DNA of 64,000 bases, from the NCBI RefSeq assembly GCF_023343835.1, contig NC_064433.1, forward strand, positions 186,644,277 to 186,708,276. Direction: 5' to 3'. This stretch comes from Lagopus muta. Its lineage: Eukaryota; Chordata; Aves; Galliformes; Phasianidae. Position numbers and translations under genes: made by a program. The notes under the pieces were generated by a model that worked only from the letters and a program-made list of their open reading frames with translations, was not told the origin of the DNA and searched no databases. This document shows, one piece after another, positions 10,546 through 22,388 of this stretch. Numbering within the stretch: the first letter of the stretch is position 1; every line of letters starts with the position of its first letter.

Positions 10546-13500
10546 ACTAATAAACATTGTTCATATTTGATGAGTGATTTCAGATGTAAAAAATACCTCA
10601 AAATAGTTTACTTCAGCATTTTCTTAAATGAAGAAATGTTATTCTCACCTTAAAATCTTTTTAAAATATTCTATTTCTGTTATAATAGGTAACAGTATTT
10701 CTGGAATGAAAAGCCTGAAAAGCCTGATGATCTGAAAATCAAAGAGAAAAATTTGTTATAATTACTTACATATAGTCTACTTTTAGCCCAATTACAACAC
10801 AATCAACAAAAACAGTAGAAAGTTGGGATACAGATAGTCATTGTAGCATCCTAGCAGTTTAAATTTTACTAAGCTGTTTCAAAGTATGCCAACAAGAGTC
10901 TGCAAAGATTTGAAAAGTAAGACCTTCAATCTGTTCATGAAGATGTTCTTCTCAAACTCAACCAAACATCTGAGAGAAAGCTCAGTAGACTCTACTTGAA
11001 ATTTTAAAGTTACTGAAAAAAGCTATTGTGCAATCGATCTAAGTCAATAAAAATGCAATCCACTTAAATAAGTAAAAGCTATTCAATCAATTTCCAACTG
11101 GCTGTTTCAAAACAACCTGCTTCATCCTAAATAACCTGACAATGCCATAGTGTTATATAAGCAATCTGTAGTTCGCTCAGAGCACACACACAGCAAATTC
11201 CTCTCAGACCACCTAGGATGGATGCATGAAGTTAATAACATGAGTATCTGAACATCAGAATAGCAAAAATATTTAGCAAATTGTTTTAACTGGCTGGCAT
11301 AACGCCCATGTCATCCAAGCTCAGTTTGTCCAGTGGAGTTTGGATCTCCAGATCAGCATTAAAGTCCTGAGTGCAAGAAACACATCTGGGGCACCAGGGA
11401 ATTTAAAGATTGAAAAAAACTGATTAAGAGAGAAAGTAGTGGTGGTTAATACAAATGAGATCAAAGGAAACTCATCAGTGTCAAATGGACTGTGTAGAAT
11501 ATCTCCCAGTATAGCAATTGCATTAATAAGCATTCAGTTTCACGAAAAACACGAAAGCTCCTAAAAACACTGGACTGTGCTAATTATACCCTATAAAATA
11601 AAACAAACTTACAGATACAGAAAGGTTGTTCTAAACCTTACAGTCACTGAGCACCTAAATGTAAATCTACCAGGAAGACGCTGTGTGAATTCATTTGCTT
11701 CCTTGCAAATTCTGGGTTGACAGTTAACAGAAAAGTTGCAGTAAAATAGCATCGTGATGCACTGAAATGTTTTTACTAATGACAGGGAGGGTTATTCAGC
11801 TCTGAGGCAGAATCAGGTACATCATGGATGAGTCATGACATCTAGTGATGGTAGAAGGACCTACTAATAGGAAATTCAGACTCAGAACACCAAGTCAGCA
11901 AGGTATGTAAACCTATGCCTTCTTATTTGAAGTCAGTTGGAATATACCATAATTATCCTCTAAGAGGTCTAGAAAACTATCCCATTAAACACAAAACCAG
12001 CCCAGAAGCCTGAGCCTTCATGGTATGGCCTACCTGAATCCACAGGCTGGATCTTGTCTATCCTCTTTCTATTCCAATGCTGGTGGAACAACGTTGAACA
12101 GTGTACCGTGTCTCCATAGTTAAATTGTTCGTACTGTCCTGTTGCTGAAACTGTCCCTGACATGGGACTCCTATAGCAGTCTATAAATCAGACCCAAACT
12201 CTTGCAAGTAAAAGATACAGGTCCTTTATCTTGAGTGAGTTTTCGATTAGCAGTCCATGACAAAAGTGAAGGTTGTGTTGCAGCTCAACAGGTAAGTGAG
12301 GCATTGTGCTACCTTTCCTGGAGGAGATGGCGCCAATACGTTCAGGGGACCTTCAAGGTACAAAGCTTGCTGATAGAAAGCCCATACCAGTTCTATGTTT
12401 GAAGCGTGAATTGTCCCCAAAGCCTTTGTAGTCAAGCACTGTAGAAAAAACGGCCCAGAACAGAACAAAGAGAGAGTTAATAGCTAACAAAGAGAATTAA
12501 AAAAATTTGAACCTGAGTTGTGACTTTCTTTCATTTTACAGTAGATACATTTATTGGATCCATTCCATTGGATCCAACTTCTTTCTTTGTCTCTGATACA
12601 GTAATTTAGTATGAAAATGTGCTTGTCACGTCTTCTACTGTGTACTTGTAAAGGGATTTATACATTGGGACTCTGCTACTAGCTAAAAATTGTAGTGATA
12701 TAAATAATATATACAAATTTATGGTAATTTTTAAGAGATTGGACACTCAAAATTCTTTATTCTAATACTCATTTAAAAATGTATGAACATTTTTGATAAA
12801 GACATATATATAATAACATCTCCTTATAGAAATATATGATGCTTCTGTTAGCTCTGAGACAAAAATATTGAAAATCCATTAAGCTCTGAAAATTGGGTTA
12901 TAAGTGATCAAGTGAGTTGGTCATATAGTGCAATGAGGAATTATCATCAAACAGTAAGTCAAGATTTGTAGGACTGGGATAAAAATCTGCATTTGTGAGA
13001 ATAGTCAAAGGCAGTTTTAAAACAAGAAAACAAACAAAAAAATAAAATAACTAACTTAATTCCTCACCTTCCATAAAGCAGAACCGTAAGCAAGAAGAAT
13101 TATTATTGACATAACAAGTACCCCATTAAGCATTTCATTTAGTTCAGGATTCACTTGTTGTGGTCTCTACATTTATATAATAAATAGAGAATATATTCAA
13201 AACATTTTCTGTGAGAGTAACCCACTTTCAGTAGCATGTTGCTGGAGGCTCTGTTATAGCTGTACAGTTCGTGCGTAAGTGCCCAGACTTAGTATTCTTT
13301 TGAGAGAACTAAGGGAAGCCTGCTGTTCCCTTATACTCTAGAGAGTGCCACATGCCAAGAGTGCCACAGGCCTTTTGTCCAGCTTCTCTGAGCCATTCCC
13401 ATGTCTTTTGGGTTCTATATTCGTGTGAGTTTGTCTTCAGAGATCTGAGCAACTATGTAATGACATCAGCAGCAGAACAGCAGAATATTCAAGAGAAGGA

Positions 13501-14161
13501 GTCGAGACAGAAGAGTTGAGGAAGCAAGAAATGTAGAAAGGATTTATCTAAAACTACTCTGGCATGATTCATTCTGGATTAAGACCACGGTCTGCTACCT
13601 TTTTTCTCATTTAAGTTCATTTTGTTGGTCATTTTTGTTATCCAAATTGCTTCACTGTCACATATGTAAATTTCAAATAATTGGCAATGCTTAACAAAGC
13701 TCCATCTGTATTCCTTTATCCCTTCTTTATTTTTTTTTTCCAGGTACTATTTGCAAAGAAAGATAGCGGTTGCTTTTCTTTACATTGCAATCGAAGTGCT
13801 ATAGGAAATCTTAAAGGAAAAAGGAGAATCTTCACTGGTTAGATCTCCACACTGCATACTTAATAGGACACATTGTCTCTCATGCATATTATTGATGGTT
13901 CAAACAGCTATCCCAACATTTCGGTACTGTCCTGTATTTGCCAAGGAGCCTTTTTGTAAATATTTGCATATTTGCTTTTAGAAAAGGATGTGGCAAATCA
14001 CTTTCTGTGTTTCTATGACTGCTGCTGTGTTTAGTTCGTTTTGATTTGCTCTCTGTTTACATCTGTTTTCAGTTCTTGTGTCCTGTCTTCTGTGAACTCA
14101 CCTCATTCACCTTTTGTTTCCAAAAAATTAATTGGAAATTTCATGTTATGGTCTTTCTTTC
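10546..14161. other. unassigned DNA with two weak exon-like stretches
   Basis: No repeat family recognised. Two minus-strand stretches look slightly exon-like and are described under findings (11286-11366 and about 12030-12480); neither is supported well enough to call a gene. A short 16-bp imperfect tandem pair lies at 13342-13372 (AGAGTGCCACA repeated), and two copies of ATTGGATCCA lie near 12552-12576. The rest shows nothing. Confidence 0.45.
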
Positions 14162-14248
14162 AAAATAAATAAATAAATAAAATAAAATAAAATAAAATAA
14201 AATAAAATAAAATAAAATAAAATAAAAATAATAATAATAAAAAAAAAT
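14162..14248 (+). repeat. compound A-rich microsatellite (AAAT, AAAAT, AAT)
   Basis: The tract begins with about three AAAT units, continues with about ten AAAAT units, and ends with about four AAT units and a run of A. The pentanucleotide part is nearly perfect, so it is probably length-variable. It lies about 290 bases upstream of the long CR1 at 14535 and has no visible role. Confidence 0.95.
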
Positions 14249-14534
14249 ACAAAAAGCATAGTTTCATTTCATTTAGTCATGTTTCTCATTTTTTCCTCTG
14301 AAAAGTTTTGAGGTACAGGATGCAGCTGCAGCAAATGTGAATAAGAGCTTCTGAGCCACCTATTATAAAGAATTGATTTAACTGGGATAAGAATATCTTT
14401 TTCTTCCGTGAGCTCAGCATAGTTTTAGTTCTCGGCTAGAATCTCCAGATTTTCTCATAGACTACTCAGAACTACTTAGAAGTGAAGACTCATATTTTCA
14501 ATCTCTGTTTAGGAAAACACAGACTAGAGTGCCC

Positions 14535-16110
14535 TTAACAGGTGGAGACAGTCAGAGAGCTTCTCCTCCATCTGGACTGTCGCAAGTCCATGGGACCGGA
14601 TGAGCTGCACCCTCGGGTGCTGAGGGAGCTGGCGGGGGTGATTGCTGAGCCCCTCTCAGCCATCTATCAGTGCTCCTGGTTAACTGGTGAGGTCCCAGAG
14701 GATTGGAGGCTTCCTAATGTGACTCCCATCTTCAAGAAGGGCCATAAGGAGGATCCGGGGAACTACAGGCCTGTTAGCCTGACCTCGGTACCAGCAAAAG
14801 TTATGGAGCAAATAATCTTGGATGAGATTGCATGGCATGTGCGTGGTGTCCAGGGGATCAGGCCCAGCCAGCATGGCTTTGTGAAAGGCAGGTTGTGCTT
14901 GACCAACCTCGTCTCCTTCTACGACTGGGTGACCAGCCTGGTAGGTGAGGGAAGGGCTGTTGATGTAGTCTACCTAGACTTCAGCAAAGCCTTTGACATG
15001 GTCCCTCACAGGCTTCTTCTGGGGAAACTGGCTGCCCATGGCCTGGACAGGTCTACCCTTTTTTGGGTGAGGAACTGGCTAGAAAGCCGTGCCCAGCGGG
15101 TCGTGGTGAATGGAGTGAAGTCCAACTGGCAACCGGTTTCAAGTGGTGCCCCCCAGGACTCGGTACTGGGACCCATCTTGTTTAATTTCTTTATTGATGA
15201 CCTAAATGAGGGGATTGAGTGCACCCTCAGTAAGTTTACAGGTGACACCAAGCTGGGAGGTGGTGTCGATCTGCCTGAGGGTAGGGCGACCCTTCAGAGG
15301 GATCTAGGTAAGCTGGATTGCTGGGCTGAGGTGAATGGGATGAGGTTCGACAAGGCCAAGTGTCGGGTCCTGCACTTTGGGCACAACAACCCCAGCAGTG
15401 CTACAGGCTTGGGGATGAGTGGCTTGATGAGCGTGAAGAAGAGAAGGACCTGGGGGTGTTGGTTGATGCTCGGCTGAACATGAGTCGACAGTGTGCCCAG
15501 GTGGCCAAGAGGGCCAACGGCATCCTGGCCTGCATTAGAAATGGTGTGGCCAGCAGGAGCAGGGAGGTGATCAACCCCCTCTACTCAGCACTGGTGAGGC
15601 CGCACCTCGAGTACTGTGTTCAGTTTTGGGCCCCTCACTACAGGAAAGATGTTGAGGTCCTGGAGCGTGTCCAGAGAAGGGCAACGAAACTGGTGAGGCG
15701 TCTGGAGCACAAGTCTTATGAGGAGCGGCTGAGGGAGCTGGGATTGTTCAGTCTGGAGAAGAGGAGGCTCAGGGGAGACCTCATTGCACTCTACAACTTC
15801 CTGAAGGGAGGCTGTGGTAAAGAGGGATTTGGCCTCTTCTCCCAGGCAAAGAGCAGGACACAGGGAAATGGGCGAAAGTTGTATCAGAGGAGGTTTAGGA
15901 AGAACTTTTTCTCTCAGAGAGTGGTTAGGCACTGGAATGGCTGCCCAGGGAGGTGGTGGAGTCGCCGTCCCTGGCAGTGTTCAAGAGGTGTCTGGATGAG
16001 GAGCTACGAGATATGGTTTAGTGCTTGTGGTAGCAATGGTGATGAGGAGATGGTTGGACTGGATGGTCTTATAGGTCGTTTCCAACCTTGTGATTCTATG
16101 ATTCTATGAT
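14535..16110 (+). mobile_element. long CR1 LINE copy with ORF2 reverse transcriptase
   Basis: This is the longest and best-kept CR1 in the window, about 1.58 kb. It is truncated at its 5' end but reaches the true 3' end, closing with TGTGATTCTATGATTCTATGA. It keeps many CpG sites and long open frames, unlike every other copy here, which suggests it inserted most recently. It holds the reverse transcriptase domain and C-terminus of ORF2, a short 3' UTR from 16022, and the octamer-repeat tail. The missing 5' part would have carried ORF1 and the endonuclease. CR1 moves by target-primed reverse transcription; this copy cannot encode a working enzyme because of the lesions described in the next entry. 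Confidence 0.96.
14542..16021 (+). pseudogene. CR1 ORF2 reverse transcriptase, broken
   Basis: The first frame (14542-15477) reads 311 residues of non-LTR reverse transcriptase. Visible motifs are PIFKKG at residues 62-67, NYRPVSLTS at 74-82, motif [11 protein letters not shown] at 143-152, [10 protein letters not shown] at 202-211 (families usually have a G where this has D206), and motif C as FTGD at 232-235, where FADD is usual. Loss of the first catalytic Asp of motif C should abolish activity. A one-base deletion near 15395 shifts reading into the 15360-16109 frame, which carries the C-terminal part ([34 protein letters not shown]). A second one-base deletion near 15939 moves the true C-terminus to a third frame ending at TAG 16019-16021. 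The ATG at 14542 is not a natural start, since the element is 5' truncated. Confidence 0.93.
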
Positions 16111-17294
16111 GACACTAACAAAATTTAAACGTGTGGTTGAGTTTCTTTGAACAAGTATCTGAAAGCATTTTATGTCACTGCATTTTTGGCACTTAAGAAT
16201 GTCCCCAGGTACATGGCTAAAAACTAGCTGTGAACTTTTACCTATCCTTTATTGCAACTTCAAAGACTAAGAGAGGGTGAAGCACACAAAATTTACACCT
16301 GCAAAAGTGCACGTTTCTTCTGTTTCCCCATGAACTGGACAAGTACATGTATATCAGTCCATACCAGCAGATTCTGTTCCTGCCAATTGTACATCTTGAG
16401 AGCTGCTCAAGGTTTCTTAATGGCTTTTCCTTCAGAAGTGGAAAATAAACAAATGGATGCAGTGCGAAATACTGTCTTCCCAGTTAATCAGTTCTTTCAT
16501 TCTTTCCTGGTTTTCTACCCCAGTTAACAATATAAGGAGAGGAAGTTGTGGAGGTGACTTGCTTTTACTGTGTTCTTATTGTGAGTTACAGCAACAGCCG
16601 ATGATCTTGTTAGCCATTAAGTTTGGCCAGAAAAGTCAATTCTCCTGCTGAAAGGATCAGCCTTTGCCCAATTTTACACAATTTTGTAGATCTTTGGGAC
16701 GTACAGTGCAGAGGGAATCAATTTACTTATTCACACTTCATAAGATTCTATTCTTAATTAAAAGCTCTTATGAAAGATAAAAAAAAAATTATTATTATTA
16801 AGACTTCTGTTTTTTTCTTCTTTAATATTTTTGAGTTTCTTCCATTATTTCAGTGTCTACCCCATTTCCTAAGTCCCTTAGTTTAAATTTAAACTGAAAT
16901 ATCTTCCAGATGCAATTTTACTGCTCCCTTGCCCACATCATGAAAACTAAAAGATACTATGGAATCCTATTGAGGTACCACAGTCAATAAGTTAAACAAA
17001 TGCCTATAATAAAGCTTTTTTACTGCTCTGCTGACTGAAAAAAATTTAGTAAGTCATCTAGAATGGACACAGGATGATGTGAAATAAGATTTTAATAGAA
17101 ACACATTCACTTTGGGGGTGTTAGAATGCTTCTTCAGAACTTTTGTTTAAAAAATGTATAAACACACACAGAAAGAAGCTTGGCTTGGGGAAATTTTCAT
17201 ACCAAACAGAAAGAAAGTGAAATTAGTCAGTTGAAATTCGATTGCATCTTTGTGCTAAATAAGGCTGCTGACAAAAATTGCACACTGATTATTC

Positions 17295-17296
<2 letters not shown>
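16111..17296. other. unassigned AT-rich DNA
   Basis: No exon or repeat family is recognised. The run from 16782 to 16800 is an A tract followed by ATT repeats. Short open frames at 16252-16651 have no recognisable features. Confidence 0.5.

Positions 17297-17331
<35 letters not shown>
17297..17331 (+). repeat. 35-base poly(A) tract
   Basis: An uninterrupted run of 35 A. No processed-transcript body or polyadenylation signal can be recognised just upstream, although an AATAAGG word occurs about 40 bases before it. It may be a stand-alone homopolymer or the tail of an old retroposed copy. Length variation or sequencing error is likely. Confidence 0.9.
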
Positions 17332-17334
<3 letters not shown>

Positions 17335-20300
17335 AGCACAGCTTTGACTTTCCATAGCCTTTCTATGAAGTGTGTTTGCAAATTTTTTCTTTATAATAAT
17401 AAAACAAACAAGTAAAAAACCCACAGCATTGCTTTTCACATTGCAATAAATTTTAGAGTTGTATTAGAGAAGATGTATTTCTAATATTCAGACTAATGTG
17501 ATTGATTCTGGAAGGCTAAATGGAGGAGTTCATTTCCTATGATTAAATTTTAAATTAGTCAAAGTAAGATACAAAGTCATCTTCCAGCAGAATTCAATGC
17601 TCTCTTCTTCCTCTCTCAATGTGTGTCTTAATCCATGAAGACTTCATTTCTCCCTTTTTCTAAGATTTGACCATTAAACATACTTTTGGTTATTGTCCCC
17701 AAGACTGACCAGCATAGAGCGTCTATAAAATATGTGAAAAAAGACATTTGCACCTTTTCATTTCTTATCCAACAAGATATATTATATTAAAAGAAATATG
17801 CAAAATGCAATGGATAAAGTGATTAATAGTCTACAGGGAAGCAACGCACACTGTTGGGTGGACAGTTTGGCATGTGTATTCTTTCCCATCTTTAATTTCT
17901 GTGAGTCTATGGAAAAAGCTATTGATAGAGATGAAGCATACATAATTGCATTATGTCACAATTTTACGCTTAATATCTGGCAAAGATTCTGTCTCCAAAG
18001 TACAAAATTCAGATATGACAGCAATGAACAATGAATCTGATTCTCATCTTCATTAAATTGGGTTTTCATTGCTGTAATTTTAGACTATTTTTTCTCCTAA
18101 TATTCTGTCATTCTGGTTATCAGCTGATTCAGGGTATGAATAGCTAATTAGATTTAGATGGTTTCATGCATCCCAAAGAGAAAACTGAAAATTGGCTAAA
18201 TCCTTTGGAGAAAAAAATAAAGTAATACTAGAAGAAACAAAATGTGCTGCTCTGTAAATAAAACTGGTTTTCATACTCTATTTCAATTGAATATACAATT
18301 TGTGCTTGCATGAGTAACCTCATGCTTTAGGTTACTGACTGCTTTCATTAGAAGTCAAGAGGCAATATTCTTTTTCATGGCTTTGCAACTTACAGAAAAT
18401 TTTTGAGCCAGTCTTTTGTGTGACAGCTTCCATCAGCAGATATGAGTAGCAACTTTCAGTGTTAGCCTCTACAATTACTTGTCTAGCTATTCTGCCACCT
18501 TACAGTATAAATTCACTTAGCTACTTTGCTGTACTATATGACTGTAATTATTTTAGAAGGAGACATTCAGAGTGACAAAGTGGGGCTGTTTTGCTCAGAC
18601 CTTAAAGCATACTGTGAATGATAAGTGTCACTGCCAGGTTGGACACAGATGTTGTAATGTAGTAACTCAGTATGTATCACAGCATGTACAGAGTGAATTG
18701 TATTTTGTTTAAGTCACCTTTTCCAAACTTTTTAATAAATATTTTCTTTTTACTTAAATTACCTCCACTCTATTGCAGAAATCTAGGAAGTACGATAATA
18801 AGCAGAAGTTTAAATTACCTAGAGACAAAGCAACCTGTGAATATTTACCTCTCGCCAGGAAATTAGAGACATGCCATTCTTTCTGGCTCAAGTGAAGAGA
18901 AAAACATCATTGCACACATCAGGTAACGCTTCCACCAGAAATTAAAAGTGTTTGTGGAAATTAAACATGACTGCAGAAATTGATGCTAAATGGTACAGAC
19001 TAACCCATGCTTACACTATTTATCTTATCCTCAGAAAGAGCATGATGCCATTTAAAGTGGCATTTGGAAAGGTGCTTGGTCCTTGCAGCCTCTAACTCAT
19101 ACCTCAGCAAGGGCTTGGGAGAGTTGTAGCTCTGTTGGGAACACACAGACAGCTAAACTGCATGGTCAGTAAAATTTCAGTGCCCAGGAATGTCTCCTAT
19201 CATTATACAGACAAAGGTTTACTACCTTCATCCCCATACATTTCAATCAACTAGGACAGTAAAATATCTTAGAATTTCCTCTGGCTACCCTTAAAGTTTA
19301 GGGAGAAATACAGATGGAGCATGGAAGAAATGAGCATGTCAGAGTCGTATCCATGTGTGTGTCTGGTATGAGGGTAGATTCAGACTTGCAACTGTGCTTC
19401 TCTTACAATGCACTGTGTGAATTCCCATTGATGTGACAATGTCCACATCACCTAACAAATTTCCTCTTTGATTCTTTCCCTTCATCTTTCCTTAATTTTA
19501 TTAGAGTCACTATGTCCCTTCTTGAAGGTAACTCACCAGAAAGCTTTCAAACAAAAGAAATGCAGAAATATTTCTCAGAAGTTTGTACTTATTTGCCTGA
19601 AGGGATGCTGTAAGCACTTATATCAGATCATTTGAAAACAAAGACTTTCTGGAAATGTATTTCCTCTGTTTTCAGAAAACATTGATTTTCCAGGATACTG
19701 CATATGTCATTAATGCTGTTGGCCACAGACCTTAAGATAAGCATCATTCCCAACCCTGTGGACATGAAAACTTATGTTGCATCGTATAATTTGCTGTTTA
19801 GTTCTCATACAAGCAATTTTATAAGGTTAAGAACATCTGTGCTAGTAGCAATATAATTTATGTGACAATACTTGTTCAATATTGTTTTACGTTACAGAAA
19901 TTCATTACAGTCCTATTTGCCACAATGACCAAAGTAGTGCTAGCACTGACATCAATAAAATCTAGAGCTGTTCCAAAAGGAACACCAGAGCTATTGTTCG
20001 CCTAGTGATAACTTCCACCTAGAGATTTTCATGCTCACATCCAGCATTCATTTCCTGTAGATAGTTAAACACTAAGTACACCAGAAAAATGGAAAAGGTT
20101 CTGATTCCATTTACTGGCATGGATTTAAGGTCAGCAGATTTCATTTAAATTGATGTAAGTAAGAACAGAATCCAGCGAACTGAATCAAACCCTAGGCCTA
20201 TAACATTTTCTTCCTTTCAGATCATACGTTAAGGTATTTCTCATTACACTGAAAAAAAAAAATATACAAACCTTCAGTCTATATTCTTGTACTCACATCT

Positions 20301-20948
20301 GTATTTCAATTGACAATGTCAGTACCACAGCAAGTCCATTACCAGAATATATGCCACTAAGCACTCTATTTAAGAGAATTTTATTCTTGACAGATTCCAA
20401 TACTTTCTTGATGTTACTTCCTTTTCGTACACTGGGGCAGTGCCAAATAGAATGGTACAATAAAAATACTAGCACTGAAGTATTTTTAACTGTGACAGCT
20501 AGAGGAAGAAAGGAAAGTAAAGAAAGGAAAACAACTTCAGCTACATTTTGCAGTGCCTTGTAGAAGAGCTGAATGACACACATACGCTGATGATAGAAGA
20601 ATCCATTGCAACACACTTGGGCTGAACTCTTTTTTTGCCTTTGTTTTGCTTTGTGAAACAGTTGGAGTCCACTAACTAGAGCTGGGCTGTTCTGTATTTG
20701 CACTGACATCAACAAGAATGGTTTCCAGTAATACATACTGTCTACAACTTTGTTGACCATAACATTTTAACTGTTATTAGGAATCCGGTCTGCACAGTAT
20801 TTTCTATTTTGCTGTTGTAGGACTGACAGTCTCAGCTCCTTCCATGGGTATACTCGGTCTCTGTAATTACCAGCAATTTGTTCTTTTACGCAGACAACTG
20901 GCAGGATCGATCAAAACCACGGACTCCTTCCTCTCACAGATTACTGGA
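17332..20948. other. unassigned AT-rich DNA
   Basis: Over 3.6 kb without a recognised repeat. It holds a 155-codon minus-strand open frame (20293-20760), discussed under findings, and a purine-rich run near 20500-20532 on the plus strand. No splice-bounded exon or RNA gene is evident. Confidence 0.45.
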
Positions 20949-21470
20949 TGTTATGGTCTAACCCAGAAAGCAGTTAAACAGTACACAGCCCTTCATTCAC
21001 TCCCTGTCCCACCCAGTGGATGGGGGCGAGTATTGGGAAAAAAACATGGAACTCATAGGCTGAGATAAAAACTGTTTACTGAGATAGAAATGGAAGAGAG
21101 AAACTACAGTAATAATAATTATATACATACATATATATATACATTTACAAAACAAATGATGCACCAAGAAATTGCACACCGCTTGCCAACCAATCCCCCC
21201 ACACAGTGGTACCTCCCCCACCCCTGAGCCCTTTAAGTCAGCTGTCCTGGATCTGCCCCCTTCCAACAACTCATGCTCATGACCCCCAGCTCCCTCACTG
21301 GCAGGACAGTGCTAGAAGCTGGGAAACTGAAAAGTCCTTGGCTCTGGTGCGGCACTGCTCAGCAACAATTAAAACATCAGTATGCAATCAACACTGCTTT
21401 TCTCCTAAAGTCAAAATACAGCATTATGGCAGACACTGTGAAGAAAATCCCAGCAGAAATCTGAGCAGCC
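20949..21470 (-). mobile_element. ERVL-like solo LTR, minus strand (~520 bp)
   Basis: On the plus strand the LTR 3' terminus reads TGTTATGGTCTAACCCAG at 20949. It is followed by CACCCAGTGGATGGGGGCGA, a TA-rich insertion at 21115-21150, GTCAGCTGTCCTGGATCTGC near 21238, a CACTGCTCAGCAACAATTAA block near 21353, and a decayed 5' terminus AAGAAAATCCCAGCAGAAA near 21445-21463. It is nearly full length, with a small deletion at the U3 start. No gag, pol or env sequence flanks it, so it is a solo LTR. A CR1 tail starts within about 10 bases of its right edge. It shares family landmarks with the LTRs at 4438 and 56330. Confidence 0.88.
21115..21150. repeat. TA/CA-rich microsatellite inside LTR
   Basis: AATTATATACATACATATAT followed by ATATACATTT, lying within the 20949-21470 LTR. 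It replaces or extends an AT-rich part of the LTR consensus. Confidence 0.75.
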
Positions 21471-21477
21471 TAACATA

Positions 21478-21561
21478 GTGGTTGGCAAGCCCACAGCTGG
21501 GGTCTGTAATTGAGTGATCTTTAAGGTCCCTTCCAACCTAAGCCATTCTATGACTCCATGA
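21478..21561 (+). mobile_element. CR1 3'-terminal stub, plus strand
   Basis: Only the last part of a CR1 3' UTR remains: GAGTGATCTTTAAGGTCCC, TTCCAACCTAAGCCATTC and TATGACTCCATGA. It abuts the LTR's 5' edge on the opposite strand. Confidence 0.85.
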
Positions 21562-22280
21562 AACCAGGACAGTGGGGAAGCTGATTTCTTCTGAAGATAT
21601 TAAAAAATACAAAGAGTAAACACACACAGCCAGCAAAATGGCCTTGAATGCCTTTCTACCTTCATAGAAATTTCAGTAATTCACAATCCAGCTAAAAGAT
21701 CTGGAGCGGATCTCTTCAGTCATAACTTGGTATCATATCTATCCCCTTTAGGATTGGTTCACGCAAAGAGCCTTCCTCTGTGCCTTCTCAGCATGCTGAT
21801 GACTAAATAACAGGATGCTCCTTTTCCTGATTGTTACTGGGCTGTTCCCCCTCTCCACAGGCTTAGCACCAGTCATGCTGCTCATCCTGTATTTGATATA
21901 CAGTTACAAGGAGCGTGCAGCAAAGGAGCATTGCGCTATTCATCAAGTACAGCAGGACTTAGCTATCCTGCTGCTTGAGGTCACAGACCGAGATGCAGCT
22001 GACTGTCTCAAGTTTCCCATGATTTACAGCACATCCCCTAAGTCTGTGACCTGACAGTCATTTATATTTCAGCTTCTGATACATATCACTCCTCCATCAA
22101 TAGTTCGCTACATTTCCCTTGCAATGATTTTGCCTAACGTTTGGTTACATGTAGTCGTAATGCAAATAATATCACTTTAGACTAACCTCAGTATGTGCCT
22201 CAGAGATCTTTCTTCTTCATTACTTGTCCAGCTATGACATGACATAAAAAAAGGACTGAGTAAGATAGAAGGTCTGTCTG
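21562..22280. other. unassigned DNA
   Basis: No repeat or exon recognised. The small frame at 21815-22054 has a hydrophobic N-terminal run but no identifiable family. Confidence 0.5.
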
Positions 22281-22388
22281 AAACATGGTTTAGTGGGAGA
22301 GGCGTGGTTAGTGGACATGGTGATGATGCATTGATAATTGGACTAGATGATCTTAGTGGTCTTTTCCACCCTTAATGATTCTATGATT
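22281..22388 (+). mobile_element. CR1 3'-terminal fragment, plus strand
   Basis: About 108 bases: AAACATGGTTTAGTGGGAGA, then TTGGACTAGATGATCTTAGT, GGTCTTTTCC, ACCCTTAATGATTCTATGATT. The CCTTAATGATTC junction puts it with the 'TTAAGG' tail type seen at 5639, 42668 and 57713. Confidence 0.88.

Noticed and set aside
11286-12163. Joining the 12.03 kb and 11.37 kb stretches into one spliced gene
   Set aside because: The candidate donor leaves phase 1 while the candidate acceptor needs phase 0, and the joined reading would meet a stop at once.
15585-15932. 115-codon frame antisense to CR1 ORF2
   Set aside because: Shadow of the coding strand of the CR1 copy; no independent motif.
17297-17331. Tail of a processed pseudogene
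   Set aside because: No gene-like body, polyadenylation signal at the right distance or target duplication could be recognised upstream of the A run.
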